NCBI GenBank assembly: GCA_021234155.1
Contig: JAJEKV010000008.1
Location: forward strand, 12,222,438 to 12,286,437
Source of the DNA: Isoetes taiwanensis
Lineage: Eukaryota; Streptophyta; Lycopodiopsida; Isoetales; Isoetaceae
DNA length: 64,000 nucleotides
Reading direction: 5' to 3'
The notes beneath the pieces are model-generated. The model did not search any database, was not told the origin of the DNA, and saw only the letters and a program-made list of their open reading frames with translations. A program made the translations under genes and the position numbers. Shown piece after piece: positions 1-13,913 of this stretch. Each line of letters begins with the position of its first letter. The stretch's first letter is position 1.

Positions 1-3000
1 CCGGCCCCGAATCTTTGAAACACGAAGTTCACTTAAAGCACGTACACGCATGACTCACTCACTTTTTGGCGGGCTTTAAATGACAGATTTGAAATTCAAA
101 ACGACTCATTATTAAGGTCCATAATTAATTCTCACGCCAAGCCATCAACGGTCCATTTTTATTTCAAAGTGGCTGCCAGCTTACATGCACGCATAATTTG
201 TCTTCTGGGTGAGAGGTCCATAACCCTTTTAAAAGTCTCCTCATTCTCCTCGACCGCAGATTTAGAAAATTTCATGGCTTTTTTATGCTTTGTGCTCCGC
301 TAAAACATCACAGCTTTCCATATTCTTAGCCACTTAAAGTCGCTCTCACATAGACTATACCCCAACTCAAATTGCCTGGCCGGATCGAAAGCTCTTGGCT
401 TTGTGTCTCTACCACGCCATCCCCATATGCCTTCCTTTCTCACATTGACCTATCGCCGGGTACCCCCAGCATACCCACCTCTAGCACATACCCTACCACC
501 ACACCGTGGCAAAGGTAAGGTGGACTACTTTCTAAATATAAACTTGAGCGCTTTGCCCCATTAAGTATCCAGCTTATAACATCTCTGGACATATGAACAT
601 CTTCTAGATGCCTCTAATTGGTCCCTTGCTGCATGCATACCAGATGCAGAATCGAATAGTGGCACCCAATTGCTTCCTTAGAGTGTTTCATTTCCAAAAA
701 CATTGGACTTTTTCCCTAACACCAACGTATGACGCCTTCACTCCCATTTATCCTCACACCAATGTGGGCGACGCTCGCTTCGTTTATTCTATATTGATAG
801 TTTATTCGAGAGTTACTACTTCAGATGGGAGATTTTGTTTACTCAAATTCGGGCTTCAATGAAGGTCCTACTGCCTACCATCCAAGGTAGTCGCGGCTCT
901 CGATAGGCAACCGGCGGCCCGCTTCACTTTTGGTGTGAGGGATATAAATTGCCATTTTAGTATGCGCGGACTGCAAAATTAAGGCGTCAATTTAGTATGC
1001 GACTGCAAAATTGGGCGGCGCCAATTTGGCCCCTGTGGATACAATCGCCTCACTCCGCTGGGCTCACCATGAGTTGGATGAAGAATTGGGCTGGCGCCAC
1101 TTGGTGTAAGTGGATTAGGCAAATTGGGCTAGCGCCTAATTTGCTCCATCGCATTAACAGTCTCTTTCCAGCCCCAAGTCTCCTGGGCACTAACACTACC
1201 TTCGCTCCGCAGAATTAGCCATGGCGCGAACAAAGTGCATCGCCAAGTTCCCTGCATCGACCCAAATTTGTAGAGGCTATTGTACAGAGAATGCAAGAAC
1301 GGTAAGAAAGACTTGCCGCATCCGTGTTGTGCCCTATGAAATTTTGACGGTTGGGCTTAATGAATGGGTCCGTGCATAGAGATAGGGAATATTCATCCCG
1401 GGTCCTGCATACAAACTACCTCAAGGATCTTCGCTTACTTCGCAAGATAGGGCAGGGAAATGAATTCGCGTCACATCGACATGGAGGTGTCGTCAACAAT
1501 GATGACTTCCTCATCGCACGCTGAAGACACCGTAGATCGGACTTGTCCGCTATAAAGTTCCACTATCTAAGTACGAAGCCATGTGTATGACGAACGCAAG
1601 CATAAAGGAAAGTCTACATTCTTGGCGCCGTAGCGATGGGCTGACTCATATGAAAGTTTAGGAGCGCCAGCATCAAATCAAGAACTCGATATTTTGATGG
1701 CTACTGCCGATGCTGGATATTAGATACCAAACGCACGTCGAAGCACCGCTCACTTCAGTATCAGTGGCAAAACCAACCTAAAGTGTACGATACTAAGTGG
1801 CTTAAGTCTAGATACAAGAAAGGTGAGATACATAAGCTACTGGGCAGCGCAATGGAGCCCGACATGTTAGCCAAGCAATTAGGACACCACAAGTAAGGCT
1901 ATTCAAATCGTAGCCGCACTAAACTTATATTCCCTAGAGAATGAAGAGAACATCAAGGTCACATGCGAAAAGTGTAAGAGGACCAGCCGTCAAGAGGAAC
2001 CCCTGCTTATAAAGATTTAGGTGGTCCGTTGAAGAGCGCTGGACGTAGCACACAGAGCCCAAAACTTCGTGAGAGGAGTCCTTGTCTTCTTTCATCTCAA
2101 GAACCTGAGTAGCCTACAGATCGCGAAGTTCACCTATCTCGTGGCTTACGCCACTCGTGAGAGCGTATATGAGTTACGCCACCAGCAGCAAGCATCACAA
2201 TGGAGAGAATCTACCCTCGTGCGGGCTTCAGATTGAAGTCATGTACTAAGATGGCTAAAGCCCCTTAAATATGACTTGTAGGGCTTCGCGCAAGTCCGTG
2301 AAAATTCTGACACTCTCACGACCGCCATCAGCTAATGTGATGCACCCTCCCCGTACATGTCGCCGCTCGATTCAAAGAGGATCTCTAAATGCGCATTACC
2401 GGATTGTTAATGGCAACCATAATGCACTACTGGGTTGCTCAACCGCTTGTCACGCTTTTGGACATGGCCTCCCGAAGGAAGCACTTGCTAACTGATATTC
2501 TTTTCATGCCAAAAGTTGAAATGCTGAAGTCCCGCGTGAAATTCACAAAGAATCGAAAGTACGCTCGCAAGCCGTGAGAATAATGACATAACAAAGAAGA
2601 CTATACACGAAAGTACAAGAAATTCAAGAAATTTTCAAACCAATGGGCATTCTAATGAAGCCACGTATAAGCGTAAACGCGGCACTCCGCCTATGGAGCG
2701 TGATTCGTAAGTGCACATACCACCATTACTAGTTCCTCAAGCATTCATAAGTTCAAATTACCACTTCGCAAATTGCTAAGCACTTTTTTCAAATTGGGGC
2801 CTACTTCCCTGAACGGCCGCGAAATAGGGCGCCCGGCCACCCGAGTCGGATGTCTCCGAACACCAGTTTCACCGAAAGTGTCGGATGATCCAACGCCTAA
2901 TTTGGCGCCAGCTACCGCAGCAAATTAAGATGATGTGTATGCCTTTATCCGCGCCTTTGTCATGCAGATTGAAAGTCAGAAGGCCAAGTAAACGATTAAG

Positions 3001-6000
3001 AAGGGCAACTATGCGACTACGACTACTTTGTGTATATCTTGACACGAGTCGCGGAATATGTGCAATCAAGTTGCCCGCTTATTCTACCTAAGACCGTTTG
3101 GAAGGACGAAGGGAGAAAACCGAGGTGAAGGATAGGCTTAGACTTTCACCAATAATTCCTTGCCGCCTATTAAAGTCCATGCATCCTCTAGACTGCAGTT
3201 GTCAGCCAAGGAGATTACACGCAGCACCACATTCCCCAAGGGAAGCAAGGATTATACCGGGAGACGCGACTATGAAAGTCAGCCTGGAGTCAAGAAGATT
3301 GGAACAATGAGCCAGCCCGTCGATACATTAGAAGGAGTCAAGAAACTCTCAAGACATGGCTGCCTTGGAGGCAAGCTCTTCCTCACCCCATATTCACGCG
3401 AGAATCCTGATGCTTATGTTCGCAAGTAGCATCAGCTGGGATGGGGCGGTGAAGGACGCGAAGAGATGGAGAAGGGAAAGCTTTCCTGAGTCCTTCTACA
3501 AGCAAAGTAGACGGTATCTTCTAGGCTGGCTGAGGAGGGTGGTAACCCGCGCTCTAATGCTAGTCCGAGGTTTGCGCGGACGCGGTAAATACCTCGCCCG
3601 CCATTGGATGCTTACTTTATATATAATGGCGAAATGGCCAAAGGAAGATTAAGAAAATTTCTTTGACCAGTAAGCACTCCATGACCACTGTACAGCTTTA
3701 TCGGGTAGCTATATTTATTACCCCTGCATCAGCCTCAATGAGTGCCTATCCGGCCATGAAGACAATAGACTGCGTGGCAAATTGCGTTTGGGTTGGTTCC
3801 TACCAGACTTCCTACCGTAATCACTACCTCTAGAGTTCGAGTTGCAATGTTCTTGTCCCGCTAATGTATGTTGCCAGAGACGCACGCTACCATCAAGATG
3901 AAATAAATATTTGCTTCGCCAATTCACCATCCAAAGCAATAATATGCTAACTTTCCCAAGCATTTACGAGAAAACAGACATCGAAGAATTTGCCTGATCA
4001 CGAAAGTGTGCAAAGCAGTATGCATTTTAAATCGGGCTTCAATTTGTCGCTGATCAACATCAATGTTTCTAACATTTGTTTTCCGTGGCAAATTTATTAT
4101 CAGATTTAATCTTTGGTGCTACAAGGGTGCAGCAGGGGAGGAGCACTGCGTAATCGCTGGAAAAGCAGGACGCACCTATCTAGTACTGCAGGTTGATGTC
4201 GAAGGTTGCACCGTTTCGACTTCTTCCTGGTGCTTTAATGAAAGCAGTTGCGCGAGGCTATAAAAACATTGCCCGGCACGCATTTGCGAAGCTGGAAAAT
4301 TAAGCTTGTACAGATATTCGAGCAACTCGATGTCATGTTAGACGCAGAAAAATCAAGAGCTCGGGCACTGCTGTACATAAAAGAGGAAAGCAGTTAGCCT
4401 CTACTAAAACCGGCTTCTCCTCACCCCGCCTCGAGACACCTTGTCCGCTTCCGCCTACAAACTATAAACGGCGCAATCAGTTCTGAGACAGACAAGAGCG
4501 ACCTTACTGCGCGGCAATGCCCTAGGCTCTCCGGATTTGGAACTATTTAGAGAAGAAAAACAACATCAACGACCGGGCAGACTGGATCGTGAATACTGTG
4601 ACATGATTGGAGGCGACTCAAAGTTCACAGAAGAGGTTGTTAGGAGCCCGACTCGCCGTTGTCATGAAACACGTGAAGGGGACAATCGTGATGGAGAGGA
4701 TGTGGTCCCCAACACGATGAGCAAATTAAGATGAGGGAAGAGGTGGCTAAATACTAAGACAATCAAGGTGCACATGATGAGAATGAGGAATCAAATCTCA
4801 AGATTTTATGCAAAGAATGGAATTGATTAAAGAGGCAAAGCATAACAACCTCGTTTCAAAGATGGAGAACCTGGGATCATTCGGAAGATGTGCCTCCGCA
4901 CGTAATGAGCTACTTATGAGTTGAAAATACGCGGAAATATATTAATAACAATTGTTCATACTTCTTTTCAAATGAGCACGCTTGCACTCTATTTCCTTTG
5001 TCTTAAATTTCTAGTTTATTTTATAACTAAAATTACTAATTTGGCTAACTCTTACAAACTATAGCCTTTATTAAATTTATTTGACTTCTCATTATTCTCA
5101 AGTATAGTGAAATTAAGCAAGGCCAATTTATCGCGCGTATAAAGCTATCAAACATGAAGTGAAGTGAGCCGCAGTAAACAAAGTGAGATCAAAGAGCGTA
5201 ATCAGAATTACTCGTGCACGCTACATTATATAATATTGACTATGCTTATTACATCCTTACAACATTATTATATCCCTTGTCAGTACATTAACATATCCGA
5301 AAGTGTACAAAGAGTCACTACCGCTTAACGCCGCCAAGGCGATGCTATCTACCAAAGATCCGCCGATCGGGGAAGCCAATAATGTGTGACCACAACACGA
5401 AAGTGAGCTTCTCGCGAATTATTCAAGAAAGTCCATCCGCTTTGGATCGAGCCATGATCAAGACTCAACACCATCATATAGCACCGCAAATATCAAGTAA
5501 CTCAAGTAAAGCACTGAAGGATCTGATGTTCCTCCTGACCATCCTAAGAAGAAGCCATGAGAGATGAAATGCAAGGAGTCGCTTATAGGCGGAGAAATTA
5601 TTGATGTCAATTATTACGCATATACTAGCGAATAAATCAGAGATAAGGCAATAATTTATAATTAATGTGCCAAATTGGGCGTCAACAATTTCAAGATCAT
5701 CTTGAGCAGGAGCATTCATAAGCAAGTGGGCTTCAATTTCAATTTTTGACATGCTGGACAAGTTGCATTACAGTATAGAACATTGTACTCAATACTTTAT
5801 CTCATAGATGACATACCGACATAAATAAGATGACAAGCGTTCATTTAGGGGACTCTTCGAGCCATTTTCACCGTGCACCCCAACATCTTCTATCATGTAC
5901 ATTTGATGCTCTCTATTCCATATCGATGATGATAACGTCATGGATCGATAATGGCGAGGATTTAGAGCTGATCAAGGGTCATCCGGGGCCTTCCATGGTA

Positions 6001-9000
6001 TCTCGCCAAGGGTAATCAGCAAGTTTTCTTTGATTCATCTTGCAACATGAATCACGTCAGACTGTAACGACTACGGCTGTATCACAAATATGATGGTCAA
6101 AATTGGTTTGAGATATATTTATACCCACAATCATTATTGAAGGTATTAGACGAAAGATTATTGGATGTACAATCAGATATACAACCAATAATGCCGTAAG
6201 CATGAGGTCATCAATAATTCCTTATTATAAATATAGTCGCATTCGACGCCATTGAAGACATTCGGCCGCCATGTCTCGCCATCTTCACAGCCCCATGTTG
6301 ACACTCTTACTTGCCTTATGACCTATGACGACCTTTATGCTCGCTGAAGTTGAAAGGATCTCTCTCGATCCCCGTCAGATGGTATAGCTACTGTCAAAGA
6401 AAGACTCTCATGAGTATCATGTTACTATCCATATTGTGTGGTTCCGAAAGCGAGGCTTTTGAGATTAATAGAATCACCAATAATACAATCTATGACTCAT
6501 GTATTTCATAACTTTTATATGATATGATGATGTAACCGCGGTTGTATGATTCGCTTGTTATGTTTCGCTTGTTATCTTCGGTTCTGACTCCACGCTTTTC
6601 TCGCTTTCCTTTTGCTCAAGAAGAAGGAAAGTATGGCTCAATTTTCCTGAGTGGAAGCCTTCTCATGAAACTACCTTCGTGCCATCATCCGAGGCAAAGC
6701 CTACGTCAGCTGAGGAGACTATTCCTCGAAGAAAATGGGCTGGGCGCTTCACTCTTCCTCGAAGGAAAGTATGGCTTCAATTTCCTCAGAGGCCTCCATG
6801 AAATAAGATATTACTATTCAGAAATTGCACGCCATTGGGATGTTCTCTAATGTAGACAAAAAACATTCTATTCACATAGAATGGAGTATATGGATGGATT
6901 ACGAGATATTACATCAATCTAAACAAATACGCGCCGAAGCATAGTTGAACAGAATGACACATTAGATACACAGATAATATTATTAAACATGGACGCTTAC
7001 CAATATCCGGGCCCAATCAATTAGATCCCCCGGGCTTGGAACTGATATGTCTTAGTCTAAGAAGACAGATCCAGCCTACCATCCACTTCACGTACTGATA
7101 GGGAGGCCGAGGATGAGTTTGATTACTTCAAAGCCACACGCTTCTTCCTTTTGTAAAGCTTTCAAACAACGACCGAAGTACAGTACCCAAACATCCCATT
7201 TTCAAGAACCTCTTTCAGAGTTTCTCATTCTCAGAAATATGTATGCTTCAAGGAAATCAAGTACCTTCCAAAATTCTACTCCTCAAGTATACATATCCGC
7301 TCATCGCCATCCTTCATCAACTAACTCTCCACTAATTTTAATGAGCTTCCCCGAAAGCTGGCTTCTCTCATTTCTTCAGTGCCATTTTGGTTTATCTCGC
7401 TCAAGACTCAACCTCAAGCCGACTGCGATGAGCTAATATTGGCTCTCAAGCAATATGGCAATCGCGATTGGCCATTAGAATCCATACCGGGTTCTGACTC
7501 CATTCTGACCGCACTAATATGAATCTACACTATGCATTTGCTTAATGCTCTACTGTATGGTGACCACGCTTCATGCATGGGCTAGCTTAGACACAAACTC
7601 TACACTCCTTTTGGGCTTTATAGATAAAAGGCCCCACGCATCCCACCTACCAAGCACACATTTCTCAAAATTTGCATCATTCTACTAAATAAAACCTCCC
7701 CTTATTTTCTAAAAAACGGCACATTTGGGAGTCATATGGACTCGGCCAAAGTCCACACTAATGAAATTATGCTTTTCAACCTGTAAGCAGCCGTGCCATC
7801 GTGTTCACCTTCTCGTGGTTAGAACAAAAATTCCACATCATATAGATATCGTCGTTGTGCACCTAGCCACAAAGTAAAAATGGTTCAGAAGCCTTGAATT
7901 GAGATGCCGCACTATCCTAAAATACATAATGTCTCTTTGCACCCTTCCTTTCTCGCCCAGATATTTGTGGTGCTTCATGAAGCAAAGGTTGCAATCTAAC
8001 AAAATATCGCTGCTCCTATCATTTGATACATAGTATCGTGTTTCCTTTTGATAATCCTTTATCCGCCACCCAGTCGCATCGATATGTTATTTGAACGAAA
8101 ATGGTAATCGTTATTGACCCAACAAGATCGACCAAGACTCTCCCTCTTTGTTCCTTGAATATATAGTTCTTGCAAAATCCACTTCACAAGACATGCATCT
8201 GGCTGGGAGATTCTCCTTCCGTAAGCCCTTTAAATTGTTTTATTCTCGCCATTGGTACCTGAAATTATGCAAGGAAAGATTTTAGACGCCTTCAGCTTCT
8301 ATCTAGAAGCTCCCCGGTTCTACTACAAGAGGATAGCCATTTTTCATCATCACTTTAATATCACCTAAAATTTCACAAAGTATTCAAGATATAAATAATG
8401 ATATTCAAGGTACGTTGACACTACTAATAACAAGATTCTATCATCTATATGCATCATCAACATCACATATAATAGTTAACAATTATATCAAGCATTCTCA
8501 ATTAAAGACAATATATGTGGTACTCATTAATGTCATAATAATATCGCGATATTGCATCAACTTTACTATCATTAATTACCTAATGGTGTTAATGACAATA
8601 TAAGTAAGTATAGCTTTATAATTCCAAAGCATAAGATTACCCATAGCTTCATCTATAGTATCACATATTGACAAATATTATATCAATGCTAGCATATGAC
8701 GCCATGTACACACAAGATTATGGATAATATCACGCCAGACATCACTCTACTATCAATACTTGTTGTAATTTTGGTAATGATACTACAAGCATAATACTTA
8801 TGACAATTATAATATCATTTGTAATGGCACTACCTTTCAAACTCCCATTAAAGTAATATAAATGGTATTACATAGAACAAGAAAGATGACTATAATCGAT
8901 TTGCTATGCCAATGACATCGATTTGATGCCTTTATGCCTATTTGCTATGAAAGCATTGAAGTAGAATACTATATTGATGTCATACAATAAATTCTACTTG

Positions 9001-9200
9001 TTTGAAGAAGGAATCCATATTGAATGGATGTTGCAATGCTTACCAGCAGGCCATACCCTTTGGAGACTTTAATGCGCCAAGACCGTGGGTAGAAATCAAC
9101 CCATGAGATTTTGATCCCTTGATCGATGATATATTGTACCGCGTTCCCCGCGTATGTTTTGCCAATTTTACATCGATGACAATCAGTCACACGCTATGGT
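1..9200. other. Decayed intergenic DNA, no gene recognised
   Basis: No reading frame above about 107 codons, and none of the translations matches a family I can name. The stretch from about 960 to 1150 repeats a motif of the form AATTGGGC-GGCGCC-AATTTGG several times, and a related piece recurs near 2900 and near 27240, so it is probably old repeat sequence. The stretch 8380-8880 is AT-rich and simple in composition (many ATCATC/ATATCA words). Short frames near 3098-3652 and 7113-7436 are open but have no visible domain. I see no RNA gene, terminal repeat pair or promoter that I could defend. The region most likely consists of transposon remains too old to name by eye. Confidence 0.5.
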
Positions 9201-9239
9201 AGACAATTGCTTTTGCTCGCGGGTATCTTTGACCAGACC

Positions 9240-12110
9240 GGGTGAATGGATCGCATAAAGGGCCGCCCACCCAAGAGCACTTGTAGACGTGAAACCAGGG
9301 GAGGATCTAGGTGGTGGACTATGTGCCGGTGCCCGAAAGCCAGATATGCATGTCGCCAAGCACTTCCTGTGGGAACAACTATTAGGGATGAAGAGATCGA
9401 CTCCACCACTTACCACTTTACTTTGAAGTTGGTTTACAGGTTGTGCGAATCCCTCGCGGCTACGTACCTCCTCACATGCCTCACCATTGATTATGAACAT
9501 GCGGGGCTTATGCCTGCATGCTTATAGATGACCTCGCGTAAATTTTGCAATATCTCTACACTAGAGCAAATGCATACCTCCTACTGATCATGTGCTTAGA
9601 CCGCTGCAGAGAGATGCTTTGGGATAATACCGCCACTCGACCCTCCTCCAAAATCACAACCTTCCTTAATGCAATCAATGGTTTGATGCGCAGTGCAAGT
9701 GAACACAAACGCCGGGCTCCGCCAAGTCACGCACTCGCCATTTGGCACATGCAATGACAAAGACCAAGCCTTCCTTAAATCTAAGAAAAGCCGTGCATAT
9801 TTAAAAGACATCAAAGGGAATGTTTTATCTCCCCGAACGTCATTCCCTGTGACCTTCTCGCCATGGGTTCTTAGAAAGCCGCGATACCTTACAGGAACAT
9901 CACTCCCGGTGCTAAAGGGAGGCAATACTTGCAAATAAATTTTATACACGACTTCGTGGTGCATACATGCAGATACTCGCAAGAAGGCCTGCCATTGAAA
10001 TCATGTATTCGACGCGGAACAAGGCTTACAAAATAGCTCTGCCAATGGGAAAGCCCCGACCGATGGCATGCGTGCACTGCTTATGCAAGGTGGCCGGCCC
10101 ATAATACCAAGGTTTAATCACTTTGTTCAACAAGGCATTACAGAAGGCTTCCCCATGCAAAGGGACCAATAGCGTAGTTGTTCCCATCTATAAGGTGCGG
10201 TGTGACCAGATCGGCCCAGCCCAATTACCAACAATCATGGTCGGGCCTTGTTTGCAAAATTGCTTGCCGGGATTCTCGAAAGCAAAGAAATTTGGACGGG
10301 TCAAGCAGAGTGTACAGATACTTCGCCTCACCTGTGCGTGATTCGACCCGACACTCAACCATTGACCACATCTTCACATTGCGAAGCCTGCTGAAGATGC
10401 CAGAACCGCCAGATCTATATTGTTGCTTCGTGGATTTTGCAAAGGCATTTGACACACCGCGGCCTCTGTGAAAACTATGGGCAAGATTTCATGCATACCG
10501 GGTTTCAGATTTGCGTAATGCAGCAGGCTGTGCTTTATGAAAGATGCTCGCCTGCTGGAAACACAAGCCAACCATTTGATAGTAGTATCCGGTTCGCCAG
10601 GATGCCCTCTCCCAACATTGTTTGGGCTTACATTGATCAACTGGAGAGCCGCTTGCCGATAATGGGGGCGACGGCTCACTTTCTCTACCGTGATCATCAC
10701 AGCTAATATATACATGATGTGACCTCCTAGCTTACACACCTCACAGACATGCAAATCTACATCTCACATGCCCCCTGACATATTTTGTCGTTTAATCGAC
10801 ATGCCCGCCAACTTGGGCTAAGACTAAGGTGGTTTTCTTATCATCTTCACGCATACTGAGATCCCTCCTTCCGCTATCGAGGGCGTAATGTGGAAGTAGC
10901 ATCCACATACAAATATTTGGGAGTGGAGTTTCGCCTACTATGCACTGACACATCCATACTGCCACGAAGTTACTTACACGGAAAGCACTATAGCGTAATG
11001 CAAACAATAGTCATAGTTTTGAGTTGTGCTGATTGGACCCATCACTACACTCAAAAGTCTTAGTGGAGCCTGCCCTTTATAATGGGATTGAAGTATGGGG
11101 CCCGAGTATCCTCTCGCCTACTTGGAATGACTTGGAGCAAAAGTGTAAAGCCTTGGTAATGAAAGCATCAGGGGTGAAGTCCACAGCCCCATATCAAATT
11201 TCTACCGCAGAAATGTGATTCTTGCCTCTTCGCAGGGCGTGCCTCTTGGATCGCCACATTGTCTATTTTCGGCGGTGGTCAACATGACTTATGCTCGCCT
11301 CCCAAAACTAGCTTTATATCATGGCAATGGGGCTACAACGCCTCAAGGCCTCGGCCGAGGGAAAAGAGAGCTCAATAGATGGCTAGATGGAATGTGCGTA
11401 TTACTGTGTGCATACATGTGCAAACAGAGGCAGACGCTACAGCTTGAGGCATGATCTTGACGCTTTGCTTCATCAAAGAAGCTTGGGATGCTACTAACAA
11501 AGCCAAGACAAAGACACTACCAACGCTTGCCATAAATCCCACATTGAACGAGGCCCACACGCTACCCGCGCACTCCACTTGCTCCATGAAAAAGATTTCA
11601 GCGCAGCACTCATTGCCTCCATTCAGCATTGTGGCACATCATCTTCAATTCGAGACAGCAGATGGATTGGTGAGCCACGCCAAAGACGTGCTCACACGCC
11701 GCCAAATGGGAGTCATTGAGGATGAATTCATACCCTTCAAAGTTGCCCAAAGATATGATCAAATCCTGACGCTTATACCGAAGTTGGTCGCCCGCCACCT
11801 ACTACATGTGATTATCAGCACCTGATCCGCGACGATGCTAGATCATACCTTCGTGAGGTCATGGACATGCTTAGATCAGCTATGTCCCTGCACGACTCTG
11901 ACATGTACATTACTTATTTCATGATGATGTATACTTTGTAGCTTTGACAAGATTCTTATTACCGCCACTGCTTTTTCCTTCGGAAACTTCTTCTGGGTGG
12001 GGGTTTTAACCCTGACAAGACAAGTTTGTCAAGGCCCTTTTGGGTCCCATAGGCCGATTGGTCTCAAAGGATCTATAAAAACTATTCTATCTCTATTCTA
12101 TAAAGGTCTA
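9240..12110 (+). mobile_element. Non-LTR retrotransposon (LINE), 5'-truncated and decayed
   Basis: The translation, spread over several frames, follows the order of a LINE second ORF. At 9300-9350 a VVDYV motif resembles the end of an apurinic endonuclease domain. At 10123-10340 comes the start of the reverse transcriptase (NSVVVPIYK, then TIMVGPCL). At 10345-10455 the RT core reads STIDHIFTLRSL and YCCFVDFAKAFDT, the strongly diagnostic FxDFxKAFD block with the first catalytic Asp. At 11045-11190 the post-RT segment (YNGIEVWGPS, then KSTAPYQ) is the 'YGVEVWG...LGVKS' region of this LINE type. The 3' end carries a conserved-looking block (GGGTCCCATAGGCCGATTGG) and then a TATTC-rich tail near 12080-12108. 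The frame is interrupted many times by stops and frameshifts and the YADD box is not seen, so it is dead. Same family as the short copy at 13845. Confidence 0.8.
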
Positions 12111-13844
12111 ACTCGACATTTGTAGCAATAGTCATAGAGCTTTGACAAAACACCGCTTGCTCTTGTTCACCGCCATATCCCTTAGAAAATGCTCCAGAAG
12201 GGCCGCTGGATGCCTAATGGATGCAAGACATGACGCTGATATACCCAAGTACTCAACTGTGTTTGATATATGTCTCCTGAGCACAATGATGATTTAATTC
12301 CACATTTTTGCACCAAATAAAAGTTGTGTTGATGTTTTGTAATATATATGAAATACAGCAATGAAAAGACCCAGTGGTTTGTAAATTGCTCTCCATCATC
12401 TTAAACAAAATAATTTAGATATCATGCTACCGCCTTTGTGTGCTTTGCTAGTTTTCTTTCCATCTTTTGTATGCCCTATGTCACCTGATAGATTCCACAA
12501 GAAGGGCCAATTGTGAGGCATATTCAAGAGTTCTTGCTTCAGTCTGCTGATTTCAAAACCCATTCTAGGGCCCGGTGTGCACTTAGAAACCGAGGAAACT
12601 ACAGTGGAGTGTAAGGGAGGGGTTTTTTTTTTGCCTAACCATACCGTATAAGTATGAGTTAAGATTTTCTTTGCTTGAATCCCATATGATTTATCTAAGA
12701 ATTATGGCTGGAGTATATGAAATATGATGGAAATTTATAAGGAAAATTCCATATAAGGGTTAATTTCTTTAGTCTTCTATGTAACGCATTACACCATATA
12801 TGTCTTACATTAGCTGCACCCCCCGGCTTCTAAGACCATGCTTTCAAATGCTTGTGCTCCGGAACTGCATTAGAGCTGTAATGATTCCGCCAAAATTCAT
12901 GCACTGCTAGTAGGCAGACAAAGTCCACCAAAGCATGTGAAAATGCGTTTGGTGTACAAACTATATAACAAAATAGATAAACTGCAACTATTCTCCAAAA
13001 TGACTCCTAGTGCTAAAAACTACAAGAGAGAGAATGAAGCAACAGCACAAATCTAACAAAGACATGAAATGTAATTCTATGGGCTTTTCAATAATGTAAG
13101 ACTAACATTTGTCAAAGCCCCAAGCTACGTATATGGAATAAAAAGAACGATGCTCATACTCCATAACAATGCCACAATTCTATTCTATTCTGCCACAATT
13201 TTGTATCCCCGGCCATGCTCATACCCATAACAATGTATAGTTCAATTTTCCAACCATAAACACATGTTGGACGCTTGATTGAGGATGCCGGGTTTGACGA
13301 GAACGTTCTGATCAAGAATGTAGTATGCACTGAAGATTGATGCCCACAAAGAGGTTTATAGAATTTACTCACAAAGATAAATTGAATCAATCAAAATGTC
13401 AAGAATCGATGCCGAAAAGTAAAAAGGTGTATTTATCTTGATAGGTCCGGGTCAAATCGATGCCAATGGAAAGCTCTCTACATAAGCTTCCAAAAAAAGA
13501 CGCTAAACTCAAAGAGAAACCATATATGACCAACAAACAAAATCAAAGCCGAAGTTAGATCACCCTACCAGTGGTAGAAGCATGGACACAAAGGGTTCCT
13601 GCATCATATCTAGAATGGAACAGTTGTCACGCCTAACACCTCGTGATATGCAATTGCATTCAAAGGTGGTGATGAAAGTGATTTTGTTTGGCCAAAACCC
13701 TTCAGTTTCTTTGATAAAAAGAGAAACGCACTCATCTTGTCGTCTAATTTAGCGATCCAGATAATGACACTCCATAATACCACAATACCCATATCCTACT
13801 TCAATGTAGCAAATCTAGAGTTTGTAAATATTTTCTCGCTTTTG
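12111..13844. other. Intergenic, nothing recognised
   Basis: AT-rich sequence with no frame above 78 codons and no domain. It lies between two 3' ends of the same LINE family (tails near 12100 and 13900), so it may be the flank into which the second copy inserted. Confidence 0.4.
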
Positions 13845-13913
13845 TTTAGTCCCATAGGCCACTGGTCTCCGTGGACTATAAAAATCTATTCTATTCTATT
13901 TTATTCTATTCTT
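13845..13913 (+). mobile_element. Very short 5'-truncated LINE copy (3' end plus TATTC tail)
   Basis: This piece repeats the last part of the LINE at 9240-12110: a 'TAGTCCCATAGGCC' block, 'TGGTCTC', 'CTATAAAAA', then TATTC units to about 13912. It is the signature of target-primed reverse transcription aborted soon after initiation. The tail is longer and more regular than in the larger copy, which suggests this is the younger insertion. Confidence 0.65.

Noticed and set aside
1200-4740. Possible old retroelement polyprotein frames
   Set aside because: Suggestive C..C and basic words occur, but no RT, integrase or gag motif could be read with confidence.
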